NCBI GenBank assembly: GCA_016710325.1
Contig: JADJXK010000002.1
Location: 1,240,001-1,304,000, forward strand
Origin: Candidatus Leptofilum proximum
GTDB taxonomy: Bacteria > Chloroflexota > Anaerolineae > Promineifilales > Promineifilaceae
Direction of reading: 5' to 3'
Length of the DNA stretch: 64,000 nucleotides
The position numbers and the translations under genes are program-made. This document shows positions 43,145-50,696 of the stretch, piece after piece. The notes beneath the pieces are model-generated. The model saw only the letters and a list, made by a program, of their open reading frames with translations, did no database searches and was not told the DNA's origin. How positions within the stretch are numbered: position 1 is the stretch's first letter; each line of letters opens with the position of its first letter.

Positions 43145-44497
43145 ATGACAGAATTATCAACCCAGGAACGATTCAAACGAGGCGCAGCCGATGCCGGCCG
43201 TTACTTCGATTTCATGGCCCAGTTCGTAGACTTCAAGCCGGAACACGCCGAGGCCATACGCGCCACCCGCTTCATCGTCGAGAAGCATATCCCGGCCATC
43301 GTAGCCGATTTTTACAACCAGCTCCTCAGCTTTCCGGCCACGCGCAAACATTTTCTCAAAAAAGACGGCTCAATTGATCAGGCGTATCTGCAGCTGCGCA
43401 TGCAGCATCAGGCCACCTTCTGGCGGCGCACGGCCGGGGCCGCTTTTGATGAGGATTATGCCCGTTTCCTCGATTACGTTGGCCGCGCCCACACCTCTCA
43501 GGGGGCTGACGCCAAGATTTACATTCCGCAGCGTTATGTCACGGGCATGGTCGGTTTTGTGCAGCAGCGTATTGCTGCGGCCCTGGACACCGAACTGCGC
43601 GAAATTGATCCGGATCTGGCCTTCCGGGCCATTCGCGGCTGGAATGCGCTGCTGCTGGTGCTGCTGGAACTACTCTCCCGCCCCTACGGCGAAGGACGCG
43701 AGGCGGAAACTTTTCAGGCCCCGGAGGAAATTGACGAGACGCCGGTGCAGCAGCTGGCTCTGGAAACGTACGAGCGCAGCCTGGGCATGGCCCGATCGAT
43801 TGAATACCGTGAGGTCCATGTTGGCCCCGTGGCTGACTTTACGACCAGAGGGCGTAAAGTGATTGAGGCTGAAGGGCTGTCGATTGGGGTCTTTTTGGTG
43901 AACGGCCGTTGGCATGCCCTGCAAAATAGCTGCCTGCACCGTGGCGGCCCGGTGTGTCAGGGACCCTTGGAAGATGGCGTGCTCACCTGCCCCTGGCACG
44001 GTTACCAATACAAGCTGGAAACTGGCGAACTGCTGCTGGACCCGGACGCAAAGCTGCCGCGCTACCCGGTGGAAGTACGCAACGCGGAGGTTTACCTGCA
44101 AATTCCGGTGCTGGTACGGGACGAAGTGGACATCGCTCTGGATGATCTGTTTGCCCAGGCGGTTGAGGCAGCGGCCGACCCGGCCGCCGGGCCACGGCTG
44201 GCACCCAATGAATTCCATACGGCCGATTTGTCGCCGGGAGAAATCAAGTTGCTGACCGTAAACGGCATTCGCGCAGCCGTGTACAATGTAGACGGCATTT
44301 TTTACGCCACCCAGGATGCCTGCACCCACGTTGACGGCCCCCTCAGCGAAGGGGAGCTGGAGGGGGCGCAGGTAATCTGTCCCTGGCACGCCTCCTGTTT
44401 CGACGTGAAAACCGGCACGGTGCTGAAAGGCCCGGCCACCAAGCCGCTGCGCACGTTTGTGGTGGAAATTGATGGTGAGATCGGCCGGGTGGTGTAA
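43145..44497 (+). CDS. Globin-Rieske-Rieske fusion protein
   Basis: A 450-residue protein. I use ATG 43145 (GAGAGGA before it) over the GTG at 43115. Residues 1-180 match the protoglobin/sensor-globin fold, with H116 in VGRAHTSQGADAKIYIPQRY as the likely proximal heme ligand. Two Rieske ferredoxin domains follow. The first has C263-x-H265 and C282-x2-H285 (SCLHRGG, CPWHGYQY). The second has C393-x-H395 and C412-x2-H415 (ACTHVDG, CPWHASCF). All eight ligands are present, so both [2Fe-2S] clusters should form. The protein is soluble. A plausible role is electron delivery to heme for oxygen or NO chemistry, by inference. Confidence 0.88.
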   Translation: MTELSTQERFKRGAADAGRYFDFMAQFVDFKPEHAEAIRATRFIVEKHIPAIVADFYNQLLSFPATRKHFLKKDGSIDQAYLQLRMQHQATFWRRTAGAAFDEDYARFLDYVGRAHTSQGADAKIYIPQRYVTGMVGFVQQRIAAALDTELREIDPDLAFRAIRGWNALLLVLLELLSRPYGEGREAETFQAPEEIDETPVQQLALETYERSLGMARSIEYREVHVGPVADFTTRGRKVIEAEGLSIGVFLVNGRWHALQNSCLHRGGPVCQGPLEDGVLTCPWHGYQYKLETGELLLDPDAKLPRYPVEVRNAEVYLQIPVLVRDEVDIALDDLFAQAVEAAADPAAGPRLAPNEFHTADLSPGEIKLLTVNGIRAAVYNVDGIFYATQDACTHVDGPLSEGELEGAQVICPWHASCFDVKTGTVLKGPATKPLRTFVVEIDGEIGRVV

Positions 44498-44547
44498 TCA
44501 CAGGCAGCCCGGCCAGATTTCCGTCCGGAAAAAAGACGTATCGCCGC

Positions 44548-44568
44548 TTTCGTAACGTTTAGCAGACG
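44548..44568 (+). promoter_or_regulatory. CGTAACGTTT promoter-like box (copy 3)
   Basis: TTTCGTAACGTTTAGCAGACG is followed after nine bases by TGCTATGAT. The SpoIIE-type phosphatase gene starts 22 bases beyond the box. Confidence 0.55.
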
Positions 44569-44589
44569 ATACCCTGCTATGATGAAGAC

Positions 44590-46215
44590 ATGATGACAAC
44601 GATTCGAGGATTTTGGCGCAATTTTATCGGGCAGAAAGGGGTGGATGTGGTGGAAACGGCCGCTTCAACCACGCTCAGTGCAGGCGTTCCCACCACCCAG
44701 ATCAACAATCTCGATCTGGACATTGCCCCCAACGACCCGCTGTTGGCCTACGTGCAGCAAAGTCCCGGCGTGCTCGATGTGGACCAGCTCAAGCTGGACT
44801 CGCCCGCGCTGGCCGCCATGCGCGATGCAGGCATCCGGCTCGTCGTGCCATTAGTCAGCCAGGGCGAACTGATTGGCCTCATCAACCTCGGCTCTCGCCT
44901 CAGTGAGCAGGAATATTCCAGCGACGACCACAAGCTGCTGGCCGACCTGGCCACGCAAGCGGCCCCGGCGCTGCGGGTGGCCCAACTGGTGAAGCAGCAG
45001 CAGCAAGAAGCGGCCGAGCGGGAGCGTATCGAGCAGGAGCTGAAAGTGGCCCGGCTCATCCAGCAAACCCTGCTGCCGCAGGAGCTGCCCGCCCTGGACG
45101 GCTGGGGCGTGTCCGCCTACTACCAGTCCGCCCGCGCCGTCGGTGGTGATTTTTACGATTTTATTTATTTTGAAGACGGCCGTATCGGCTTTGTGGTCGC
45201 TGATGTGACCGACAAAGGGGTGCCTGCCGCTCTGGTGATGGCCACCACCCGCACCCTGCTGCGCACCGCCGCCGAGCGATTGGAAGCGCCCGGCGCGGTT
45301 CTGGCTCGCACCAACGACGTGCTCGTGCAGGAAATCCCGCCCAAAATGTTTGTCACCTGCTTTTACGCCGTGCTCAATCCGGCCACCGGCCACCTGCGCT
45401 ACGCCAACGCCGGCCACGATGTGCCCTACCGCTACACCGCCGATGGCGTGGTGGAGCTGCGGGCTACCGGCATGCCGCTGGGCCTCATGCCCGGCATGGG
45501 CTACGACGAAAAAGAGACGACGCTGGCCCCCGGCGAATATGTTTTGCTCTACAGCGATGGTCTGGTGGAAGCGCACAATCCGGAACGCGAGATGTTTGGC
45601 TTCCCCCGCCTGCAAGAGCTGATGGCCACCCATGCCAACGGTGACACGCTTAAGGAGTTTCTGCTGGACCAGCTGGCCGCCTTCACCGGCCCTGGCTGGG
45701 AGCAGGAGGATGATGTGACGCTGGTGACGTTGCAGCGGGAGGAGAGATTGGAGATTGGAGATCGGAGATTAGAGATTTCCGCCAATCTCCAATCTCCAAT
45801 CTCCAATTCGCCCATTGAGTTCGAGATTCCATCCGCCCCAGGCAATGAGCGTTTGGCGATGGAGCAGGTGGCGCAGGTGGTGGCGGGACTGCTGCCGGAA
45901 GGCCGTTTGCAGAAGTTGAAGACGGCCGTTGCCGAAGCCACCATGAACGCCATGGAACACGGCAACAAATATGACCCTGACAAACCGGCGCGGCTGAAGG
46001 TGTTCGTGGCAGAAGCATCCATCCGCGTCACCATCACCGATGAAGGGGGCGGGCCGCCAGCAAAAACGGCCGACAGCCCCAATCTGGAAGCGAAGCTGGC
46101 AGGCGACCAATCGCCGCGCGGCTGGGGGCTGTTCCTCATCCAAAACATGGTGGATGAGCTGAATGTGCATCAGGATGCGCAGCAGCACACGATTGAGTTG
46201 GTGATGAACCGGTGA
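44590..46215 (+). CDS. GAF / PP2C-type SpoIIE phosphatase / HATPase_c fusion
   Basis: A 541-residue signalling protein. Residues about 50-140 are a partial GAF domain (LVVPLVSQGELIGLINLG); a coiled coil follows to about 160; the SpoIIE phosphatase runs about 170-385 with metal residues in VGGDFYDF, ADVTDKG and EDDVTLV. A HATPase_c domain of the RsbW kinase type occupies about 410-541 (N box EATMNAMEHG, then DEGGG and GWGLFLI). Phosphatase and kinase in one chain can both act on STAS antagonists, two of which follow. The linker at about residues 384-406 is encoded by the GGAGATT repeat, and the stop codon lies in the next repeat. Confidence 0.92.
   Translation: MMTTIRGFWRNFIGQKGVDVVETAASTTLSAGVPTTQINNLDLDIAPNDPLLAYVQQSPGVLDVDQLKLDSPALAAMRDAGIRLVVPLVSQGELIGLINLGSRLSEQEYSSDDHKLLADLATQAAPALRVAQLVKQQQQEAAERERIEQELKVARLIQQTLLPQELPALDGWGVSAYYQSARAVGGDFYDFIYFEDGRIGFVVADVTDKGVPAALVMATTRTLLRTAAERLEAPGAVLARTNDVLVQEIPPKMFVTCFYAVLNPATGHLRYANAGHDVPYRYTADGVVELRATGMPLGLMPGMGYDEKETTLAPGEYVLLYSDGLVEAHNPEREMFGFPRLQELMATHANGDTLKEFLLDQLAAFTGPGWEQEDDVTLVTLQREERLEIGDRRLEISANLQSPISNSPIEFEIPSAPGNERLAMEQVAQVVAGLLPEGRLQKLKTAVAEATMNAMEHGNKYDPDKPARLKVFVAEASIRVTITDEGGGPPAKTADSPNLEAKLAGDQSPRGWGLFLIQNMVDELNVHQDAQQHTIELVMNR
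45743..45808. repeat. GGAGATT-type inverted repeat inside a coding linker (copy 2)
   Basis: Forward units GAGATTGGAGATTGGAGATC and GGAGATTAGAGATT, a short spacer, then AATCTCCAATCTCCAATCTC. It is translated in frame between the phosphatase and kinase domains (ERLEIGDRRLEIS). Confidence 0.85.
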
Positions 46216-46298
46216 ACGGTGGTCGGTGAACGGTGAACGGATTACCGATTACCGACAACCGAATACCGATTACCGATAACCGAATACCGATTACGGAA
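46210..46298. repeat. TAATCGGT-type inverted repeat (copy 5)
   Basis: Forward units GGTGAACGGTGGTCGGTGAA, then many reverse units such as ATTACCGATTACCGACAACC. The first unit contains the stop codon of the phosphatase/kinase gene. Confidence 0.85.
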
Positions 46299-46314
46299 AA
46301 AACGGAGAACGAAG

Positions 46315-46638
46315 ATGGCAGAAAAAACCGCAGCTTTTACCGCTGAAACGAGACGGGAGGGCGAAACGGCCGTGCTCGACCTGCATGGTGAGATTAACAG
46401 CCTGGCCGACGCCGCCCTGAACGCCGCCTACAGCGCAGCTGAGCAGGGCAATCCGGCCAAAATTGTGCTCAACTTTGCCGGGGTTGATTACATCAACAGC
46501 ACCGGCATTGCCCTCATTGTGGGGCTGCTGGCCCGCGCCCGGGCCGCACACCGGCCCATCGCCGCCATCGGCCTCAGCGAACATTACCGCGAAATCTTCA
46601 CCATCACGCGGCTGTCCGACTTTATGGAGATTCAATAA
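46315..46638 (+). CDS. STAS-domain anti-anti-sigma factor (first copy)
   Basis: A 107-residue single STAS domain of the SpoIIAA/RsbV type. The phosphorylated serine is S62 in VDYINSTGIAL. It would be phosphorylated by a HATPase_c kinase and dephosphorylated by a SpoIIE phosphatase, both present in the preceding gene. The unphosphorylated form releases a partner, usually a sigma factor. No sigma gene lies in this cluster. Confidence 0.92.
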   Translation: MAEKTAAFTAETRREGETAVLDLHGEINSLADAALNAAYSAAEQGNPAKIVLNFAGVDYINSTGIALIVGLLARARAAHRPIAAIGLSEHYREIFTITRLSDFMEIQ

Positions 46639-46642
46639 CGTA

Positions 46643-46663
46643 GGGCGGTTTGGCAAACCGCCC
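46643..46663. repeat. Perfect palindromic hairpin with GGC loop (copy 2)
   Basis: GGGCGGTTT pairs perfectly with AAACCGCCC around GGC. It shares GTAGGnCGGnTTGGCAAnCCG with the hairpin at 23535-23561. It lies between the STAS gene and the kinase gene. Confidence 0.8.
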
Positions 46664-46676
46664 AAGCGAATGACTC

Positions 46677-47558
46677 ATGAACACAATGACTTTCACCACC
46701 AACGGTACCCAAAAACTAATTCGCCAGGAGCGGCAAGGCTTGATGTTAAACGGCCGTTACCAGCTCCAGCACGAACTCGGCCACGGCGGCATGGGCACCG
46801 TCTACCTGGCGCAAGATACTTACCTGGAGCGCGAAGTGGCCGTCAAGCTGCTGGATGGCCACAGCCTGGGCACGGCCGGACGCGGCCAGCTGCTGCACGA
46901 AGCCCGCGCCGCCGCCCGGCTCAGCCATCCCAACGTGGTGATGGTGTTCGACATGGGCGAGCATGAAGCGATCCCCTTTGTGGTGATGGAGTACGTGCCA
47001 GGGCAAACATTGGCCGCCGCCCGCCCGCAGCGTATGGACGAAGTGATCCGCATCGCCCGGCAGCTGTGCGCCGCCCTACAGCACGCCCACGACAAGGGGC
47101 TGGTGCACCGGGACGTGAAGCCGCAAAATGTGCTCATCACCTCGGAAGGCGTGGCCAAGCTCACCGATTTTGGCCTGGCCCGGGCGCTGGATCGGCCGTT
47201 GGACCCGGAGGACAGTTTCGCCGGGACCCTCTTCTACATTGCCCCTGAGCAGGCAATGGGCGAACCGGTCACTTTTACCGCTGACCTGTATGCCTTTGGC
47301 ATTTTGCTCTACGAGCTCACCACCGGGGCGCTGCCCTTCAGCGGCAGCATGGCTCAGATTTTGGTGGGCCATTTGCAAGAGATACCGGTGCCGCCGCGCG
47401 AGCGCAACCCACACGTGCCTCCCGCGCTGGATGAGCTGATTGTCCATTTGCTGCAAAAGGTGCCTGGGGAGCGGCCGTCCTCCGCCGCCGAAGTGGGTCA
47501 TCTGTTGGGCATCTTGAGCAAGCTCAACCGCCTATCAACCATCTTTGAACTCGCATGA
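46677..47558 (+). CDS. Serine/threonine protein kinase (Hanks type), catalytic domain only
   Basis: A 293-residue kinase. Glycine loop LGHGGMGTVY at 34-43, catalytic Lys K57 (VAVKLL), catalytic loop HRDVKPQN at 144-151, and DFGLA at 164-168, all intact. There is no transmembrane or sensor domain, which is shorter than PknB-type kinases. Activation-loop DSFAGTLFYIAPEQ is typical. Placement between two STAS genes suggests that it phosphorylates STAS or phosphatase proteins. The next ATG at residue 4 is an alternative start. Confidence 0.93.
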   Translation: MNTMTFTTNGTQKLIRQERQGLMLNGRYQLQHELGHGGMGTVYLAQDTYLEREVAVKLLDGHSLGTAGRGQLLHEARAAARLSHPNVVMVFDMGEHEAIPFVVMEYVPGQTLAAARPQRMDEVIRIARQLCAALQHAHDKGLVHRDVKPQNVLITSEGVAKLTDFGLARALDRPLDPEDSFAGTLFYIAPEQAMGEPVTFTADLYAFGILLYELTTGALPFSGSMAQILVGHLQEIPVPPRERNPHVPPALDELIVHLLQKVPGERPSSAAEVGHLLGILSKLNRLSTIFELA

Positions 47559-47563
47559 AGTAA

Positions 47564-47623
47564 GCCACAGAGAACACAAAGGAGAAAGAGAAAGCTCTCA
47601 TAATCCTCTGTGCCCTCTGTGGC
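47564..47623. repeat. CACAGAGAACA-type inverted repeat
   Basis: GCCACAGAGAACACAAAGGA is followed by a spacer and CCTCTGTGCCCTCTGTGGC. It lies between the kinase gene and the second STAS gene. Confidence 0.78.
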
Positions 47624-47647
47624 AAATAAAAAAACAGGAGAAATCGC

Positions 47648-48007
47648 ATGTCCAATGAGTTGAATGCCACCGTCCGTAATTTGTCTGGCAGCGCCAGCGT
47701 GATTGATATTCACGGCGACATCACCGCCCAGGCCGAGGAGTCGCTGATGGCGGCGTACAGCCAGGCCAGCCAGGGCAACACCAAAACGATCATCCTTAAT
47801 TTTGAAGGGTTGGACTACATGAACAGCTCCGGCATTGGCCTGCTGGTAACGATGCTGATCCGGGTACAGCGGCAAAAGCAGCGGCTGCTGGCCTTTGGCC
47901 TCAGCGAACATTACCAGCAAATTTTCGAGTTGACCCGCCTGAATGAAGCGATTGCCATTTTTGATAATGAAGCGGCAGCGGTAACGGCCGTTGCCTCCCC
48001 CGCCTGA
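47648..48007 (+). CDS. STAS-domain anti-anti-sigma factor (second copy)
   Basis: A 119-residue STAS protein with S60/S61 in LDYMNSSGIGLLV as the phosphorylation site. It shares LSEHYxxIFxxTRL with the first copy at 46315, so the two are paralogues from a duplication. ACAGGAG precedes the ATG. It carries an extra 12-residue C-terminal tail rich in Ala and Val. Confidence 0.92.
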   Translation: MSNELNATVRNLSGSASVIDIHGDITAQAEESLMAAYSQASQGNTKTIILNFEGLDYMNSSGIGLLVTMLIRVQRQKQRLLAFGLSEHYQQIFELTRLNEAIAIFDNEAAAVTAVASPA

Positions 48008-48047
48008 TTTTCAGAGCCATTTTTGCAACTGCATAGCGATTTATTGC

Positions 48048-48087
48048 TGGAGATCAGAGATGAATCAATCTCCAATCTCTAATCTCC
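48048..48087. repeat. GGAGATT-type inverted repeat (copy 3)
   Basis: CTGGAGATCAGAGATGAATC then AATCTCCAATCTCTAATCTC. It lies between the second STAS gene and the next unknown gene. Confidence 0.78.
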
Positions 48088-48105
48088 TGCCTGCAAGAGG
48101 TAACC

Positions 48106-48849
48106 ATGAACGACCAGTCATCACCCCCCAAAACACCCCGCAACGCAGCCAGCTGGGCCTCGCCCGTAGACCGCATGACCGCGGGCGATTTGCCTACCGA
48201 CGCCATCAATCTCAACGTCACGGGCCGCCGCCCGATGAGCCCGCTGCAGGGCTTTGGCCAGCTGTGGCAAAAAACGTACCGCATCCGCCTGGACGGTGAT
48301 GAAGTGTCGCCGCAAACGCTCGTGGCCGAATGGAAGGCGCACTTTCCCGAATTTTGGCCCAAGGGCAACCGCTTCTTTGGCGCAGTCGGCGGGGTGGCCC
48401 CCGGCGATGTGGCCGTGCTCAACGTGGCTGGTCCCGGCGGCATGAAGCTCTCCACCGGTATCCGCGTTATCTACGCCGATGAGGAATCCTTCTCCTTCAT
48501 GACGCCGGAAGGGCACATGTTTGCCGGGATGATCACCTTCAGTTCCTTTGTGACGGAGGGGCAAACCATTGCCCAAATTCAGGCGCTCATCCGGGCCAAC
48601 GACCCGGTGTACGAGATGAGCTTCCGCCTGGGCTTTGGCCACAAGGCCGAGGATGCTTTCTGGCACCAGACGCTGCGCAACCTGGCAGGGCACTTTGGCA
48701 CCACGGGCACGGTTTCCCAAAATAACGTGTTGGTAGACAAGCGAGTACAATGGGCCGAAGCCAAAAACATCTGGCAAAACGCGGCGATTAGAACGGCCGT
48801 TTACATGCCCGTCTATCTGCTGAAACGGCTGACAAAAGGAAGAAGGTAA
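48106..48849 (+). CDS. Unknown protein, weak DUF1990-like pattern
   Basis: A 247-residue protein with no signal peptide. A central segment (GAVGGVAPGDVAVLNVAGPG, then SFSFMTPEGHMFAGMITFSS) has the alternation of strands and the GHxxxG pattern I associate with DUF1990 or SRPBCC-type lipid-binding folds; this is a weak match from memory. A C-terminal stretch (AAIRTAVYMPVYLLKR) is amphipathic and may bind membrane. It precedes an FAD oxidoreductase of the phytoene-desaturase type, so a lipid role is possible. The last residues are encoded by the GGAAGAAG repeat. Confidence 0.7.
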   Translation: MNDQSSPPKTPRNAASWASPVDRMTAGDLPTDAINLNVTGRRPMSPLQGFGQLWQKTYRIRLDGDEVSPQTLVAEWKAHFPEFWPKGNRFFGAVGGVAPGDVAVLNVAGPGGMKLSTGIRVIYADEESFSFMTPEGHMFAGMITFSSFVTEGQTIAQIQALIRANDPVYEMSFRLGFGHKAEDAFWHQTLRNLAGHFGTTGTVSQNNVLVDKRVQWAEAKNIWQNAAIRTAVYMPVYLLKRLTKGRR

Positions 48850-48904
48850 TAGGAAGAAGGAAGAAGGCTCTCTTCTTTTCTTCCTCATTTCTTCCTTCTG
48901 CCTT
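48837..48904. repeat. GGAAGAAG-type inverted repeat
   Basis: Units AGGAAGAAGGAAGAAGG are followed by a short spacer and TTCTTTTCTTCCTCATTTC and CTTCCTTCTG. It overlaps the stop of the unknown gene. Confidence 0.75.
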
Positions 48905-48915
48905 CAAAATGAACG

Positions 48916-50331
48916 ATGTCTGAATTTGATGCAATTGTCGTGGGATCGGGGCCAAACGGATTGGCCGCTGGCATTACCCTGGCGCGCCAGGGGTGGCGCG
49001 TGCTGCTGCTGGAAGCCAAAGCCACCGTCGGCGGCGGCATGCGCACGGCCGAATTGACCCTGCCCGGCTTTCACCACGACATCTGCTCCGCCATTCATCC
49101 GCTGGGCATGGGCTCGCCTTTCTTCCAGTCGCTGGATTTGGCCGAGTTTGGCCTGGAATGGATTCAGCCGGATGTGCCGCTGGCACACCCGCTGGATGAT
49201 GGAACGGCCGTTGCCTTGCACCAGTCGCTGGCAGAAACGGCCGCTCAGTTGGGCGAAGACGGCGCTATGTACTGTCGTCTCTTTGCCCCGCTGGTAGCCG
49301 ACTGGGACAAGATCGCCCGCGAATTCCTGGGGCCGCTGCGCCTGCCGCGCCATCCCCTGGCGATGGCCAAACTTGGCCTGCGGGCCGTCTGGCCCACCAC
49401 GCTGCTGGCCAAAACGCTTTTCCGCACCGAGCAGGCTCGTGCCCTGTTTGCCGGGCTGGCGGCGCATTCGATCATGCCGCTGGAGTGGCCGTTAACGGCC
49501 GCTTTTGGCCTGATGCTGGGTACACTGGGGCACAAAGTTGGCTGGCCGCTGCCCCGCGGCGGCAGCCAATCCATCGCCGATGCCCTGGCCGGTTATTTCA
49601 CCGGCCTCGGCGGCGTGATTGTGACCCACCACGAGGTCAAGTCGCTGGCCGAACTGCCGCCCGCCCGCGCCATTTTGCTGGACGTGACGCCGCGCCAGCT
49701 GCTGGCCATTGCCGGTGACCAACTGCCCTCAGGCTACCGCCGCCAGCTGGAGAATTATCGTTACGGGGCGGGCGTGTTTAAGGTGGACTGGGCCTTAAGC
49801 GAACCGATTCCCTGGCGGGCTGCGGTGTGTCGTCGGGCGGGGACGGTACACTTGGGGTCAACGCTGGCGGAAATGGCTTTGAGTGAGCGGGTGATCTGGC
49901 GGGGAAAGGTGGCGGAACGGCCGTTTACCCTCGTCACTCAGCAAAGTTTATTTGACGACACCCGCGCTCCCCATAACCAGCACACCGGCTGGGCCTACTG
50001 CCACGTGCCCAACGGCAGCACGGTGGACATGACCGCCGCCATTGAGGCGCAAGTCGAGCGCTTTGCGCCGGGCTTCCGCGACACCATCCTGGCCCGCCAC
50101 ACCATGACCACCCACGACTTACAGCAGTACAACCCCAACTACATCGGCGGGGATATCAACGGCGGGGCGCAAAATTGGCGGCAGCTATTTACACGCCCCG
50201 TGCCCCGGTTGAATCCGTACAGCACGCCGCTGCCCAACGTGTTTATTTGCTCATCCTCCACGCCGCCGGGCGGGGGCGTGCACGGCATGTGTGGTTTTCA
50301 TGCGGCGCAAACGGCCCTATCCAACGTTTAA
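48916..50331 (+). CDS. Phytoene-desaturase-type FAD-dependent oxidoreductase
   Basis: A 471-residue flavoprotein. The N-terminal dinucleotide fold VVGSGPNGLAAGITLARQG (GxGxxG) is followed by LLLEAKATVGGGMRT, the signature of the CrtI/NAD(P)/FAD superfamily. GGDINGGAQNW near residue 410 and the C-terminal GVHGMCGFHAA, an FAD-binding motif, complete it. The substrate is unclear; no carotenoid or quinone genes adjoin. Its Ala-rich middle carries four ACGGCCGT copies. Confidence 0.9.
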   Translation: MSEFDAIVVGSGPNGLAAGITLARQGWRVLLLEAKATVGGGMRTAELTLPGFHHDICSAIHPLGMGSPFFQSLDLAEFGLEWIQPDVPLAHPLDDGTAVALHQSLAETAAQLGEDGAMYCRLFAPLVADWDKIAREFLGPLRLPRHPLAMAKLGLRAVWPTTLLAKTLFRTEQARALFAGLAAHSIMPLEWPLTAAFGLMLGTLGHKVGWPLPRGGSQSIADALAGYFTGLGGVIVTHHEVKSLAELPPARAILLDVTPRQLLAIAGDQLPSGYRRQLENYRYGAGVFKVDWALSEPIPWRAAVCRRAGTVHLGSTLAEMALSERVIWRGKVAERPFTLVTQQSLFDDTRAPHNQHTGWAYCHVPNGSTVDMTAAIEAQVERFAPGFRDTILARHTMTTHDLQQYNPNYIGGDINGGAQNWRQLFTRPVPRLNPYSTPLPNVFICSSSTPPGGGVHGMCGFHAAQTALSNV

Positions 50332-50405
50332 TACAGTCATTGTCTTTGCTCTTCTAGTTGGAAAGTTAGATAAGACCAGGTCAAAAAAGGACCTTTATCA
50401 TAGCA

Positions 50406-50567
50406 ATGGAACACTTCAACAATGGGTTTACACGGGAGATTAACATTGAATCCGTTTTGCCTCCCATCCGAAAAAAGGAAGCGTACGAGTTTGTTTATTC
50501 CTCAGACCAAATTACTCAATTCGCCCATCTGCTTTTCGACCGTGATTCAATTGACGTAACAACATAA
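50406..50567 (+). CDS. Possible 53-residue protein or gene remnant
   Basis: A short, AT-rich open frame starts at ATG 50406 and ends five bases before the second tRNA-Pro. The product is MEHFNNGFTREINIESVLPP followed by a charged stretch, with a helical C-terminal half. No good ribosome site is seen. Its base composition differs from flanking genes. It could be a genuine tiny gene, a remnant of an element integrated next to the tRNA, or chance. Confidence 0.3.
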   Translation: MEHFNNGFTREINIESVLPPIRKKEAYEFVYSSDQITQFAHLLFDRDSIDVTT

Positions 50568-50571
50568 TATT

Positions 50572-50649
50572 CGGGGCATGGCGCAGCTAGGTAGCGCGCG
50601 CGCTTCCTTCGGGTCGAAGAGGTCGTGGGTTCGAATCCCGCTGCCCCGA
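50572..50649 (+). tRNA. Second, damaged tRNA-Pro (CGG) copy
   Basis: Acceptor stem, D stem, anticodon CGG and T arm (GTGGG/CCCGC) match the gene at 35003. It has four extra bases (GCGC) between D stem and anticodon stem and a C-C mismatch closing the anticodon stem (CTTCC against CGAAG). No convincing promoter stands upstream. It is probably a pseudogene or poorly functional. Confidence 0.6.
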
Positions 50650-50657
50650 CAGATGTG

Positions 50658-50695
50658 AAAAAAGGCCGTTTCTCAGAGAAGAAACGGCCTTTTTT
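50658..50695. terminator. Intrinsic terminator after the second tRNA-Pro
   Basis: A perfect 16-bp stem, AAAAAAGGCCGTTTCT (50658-50673) with AGAAACGGCCTTTTTT (50680-50695), loop CAGAGA. It resembles the terminator at 35086, but the palindrome here reads AAGGCCGT. The GH130 gene converges on it, so it can act in both directions. Confidence 0.9.
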
Positions 50696-50696
50696 G

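Noticed and set aside
50406..50649. Integrated element with integrase at the second tRNA
   Set aside because: The tRNA copy and AT-rich ORF look like a scar, but no integrase or att repeat is visible inside the window.
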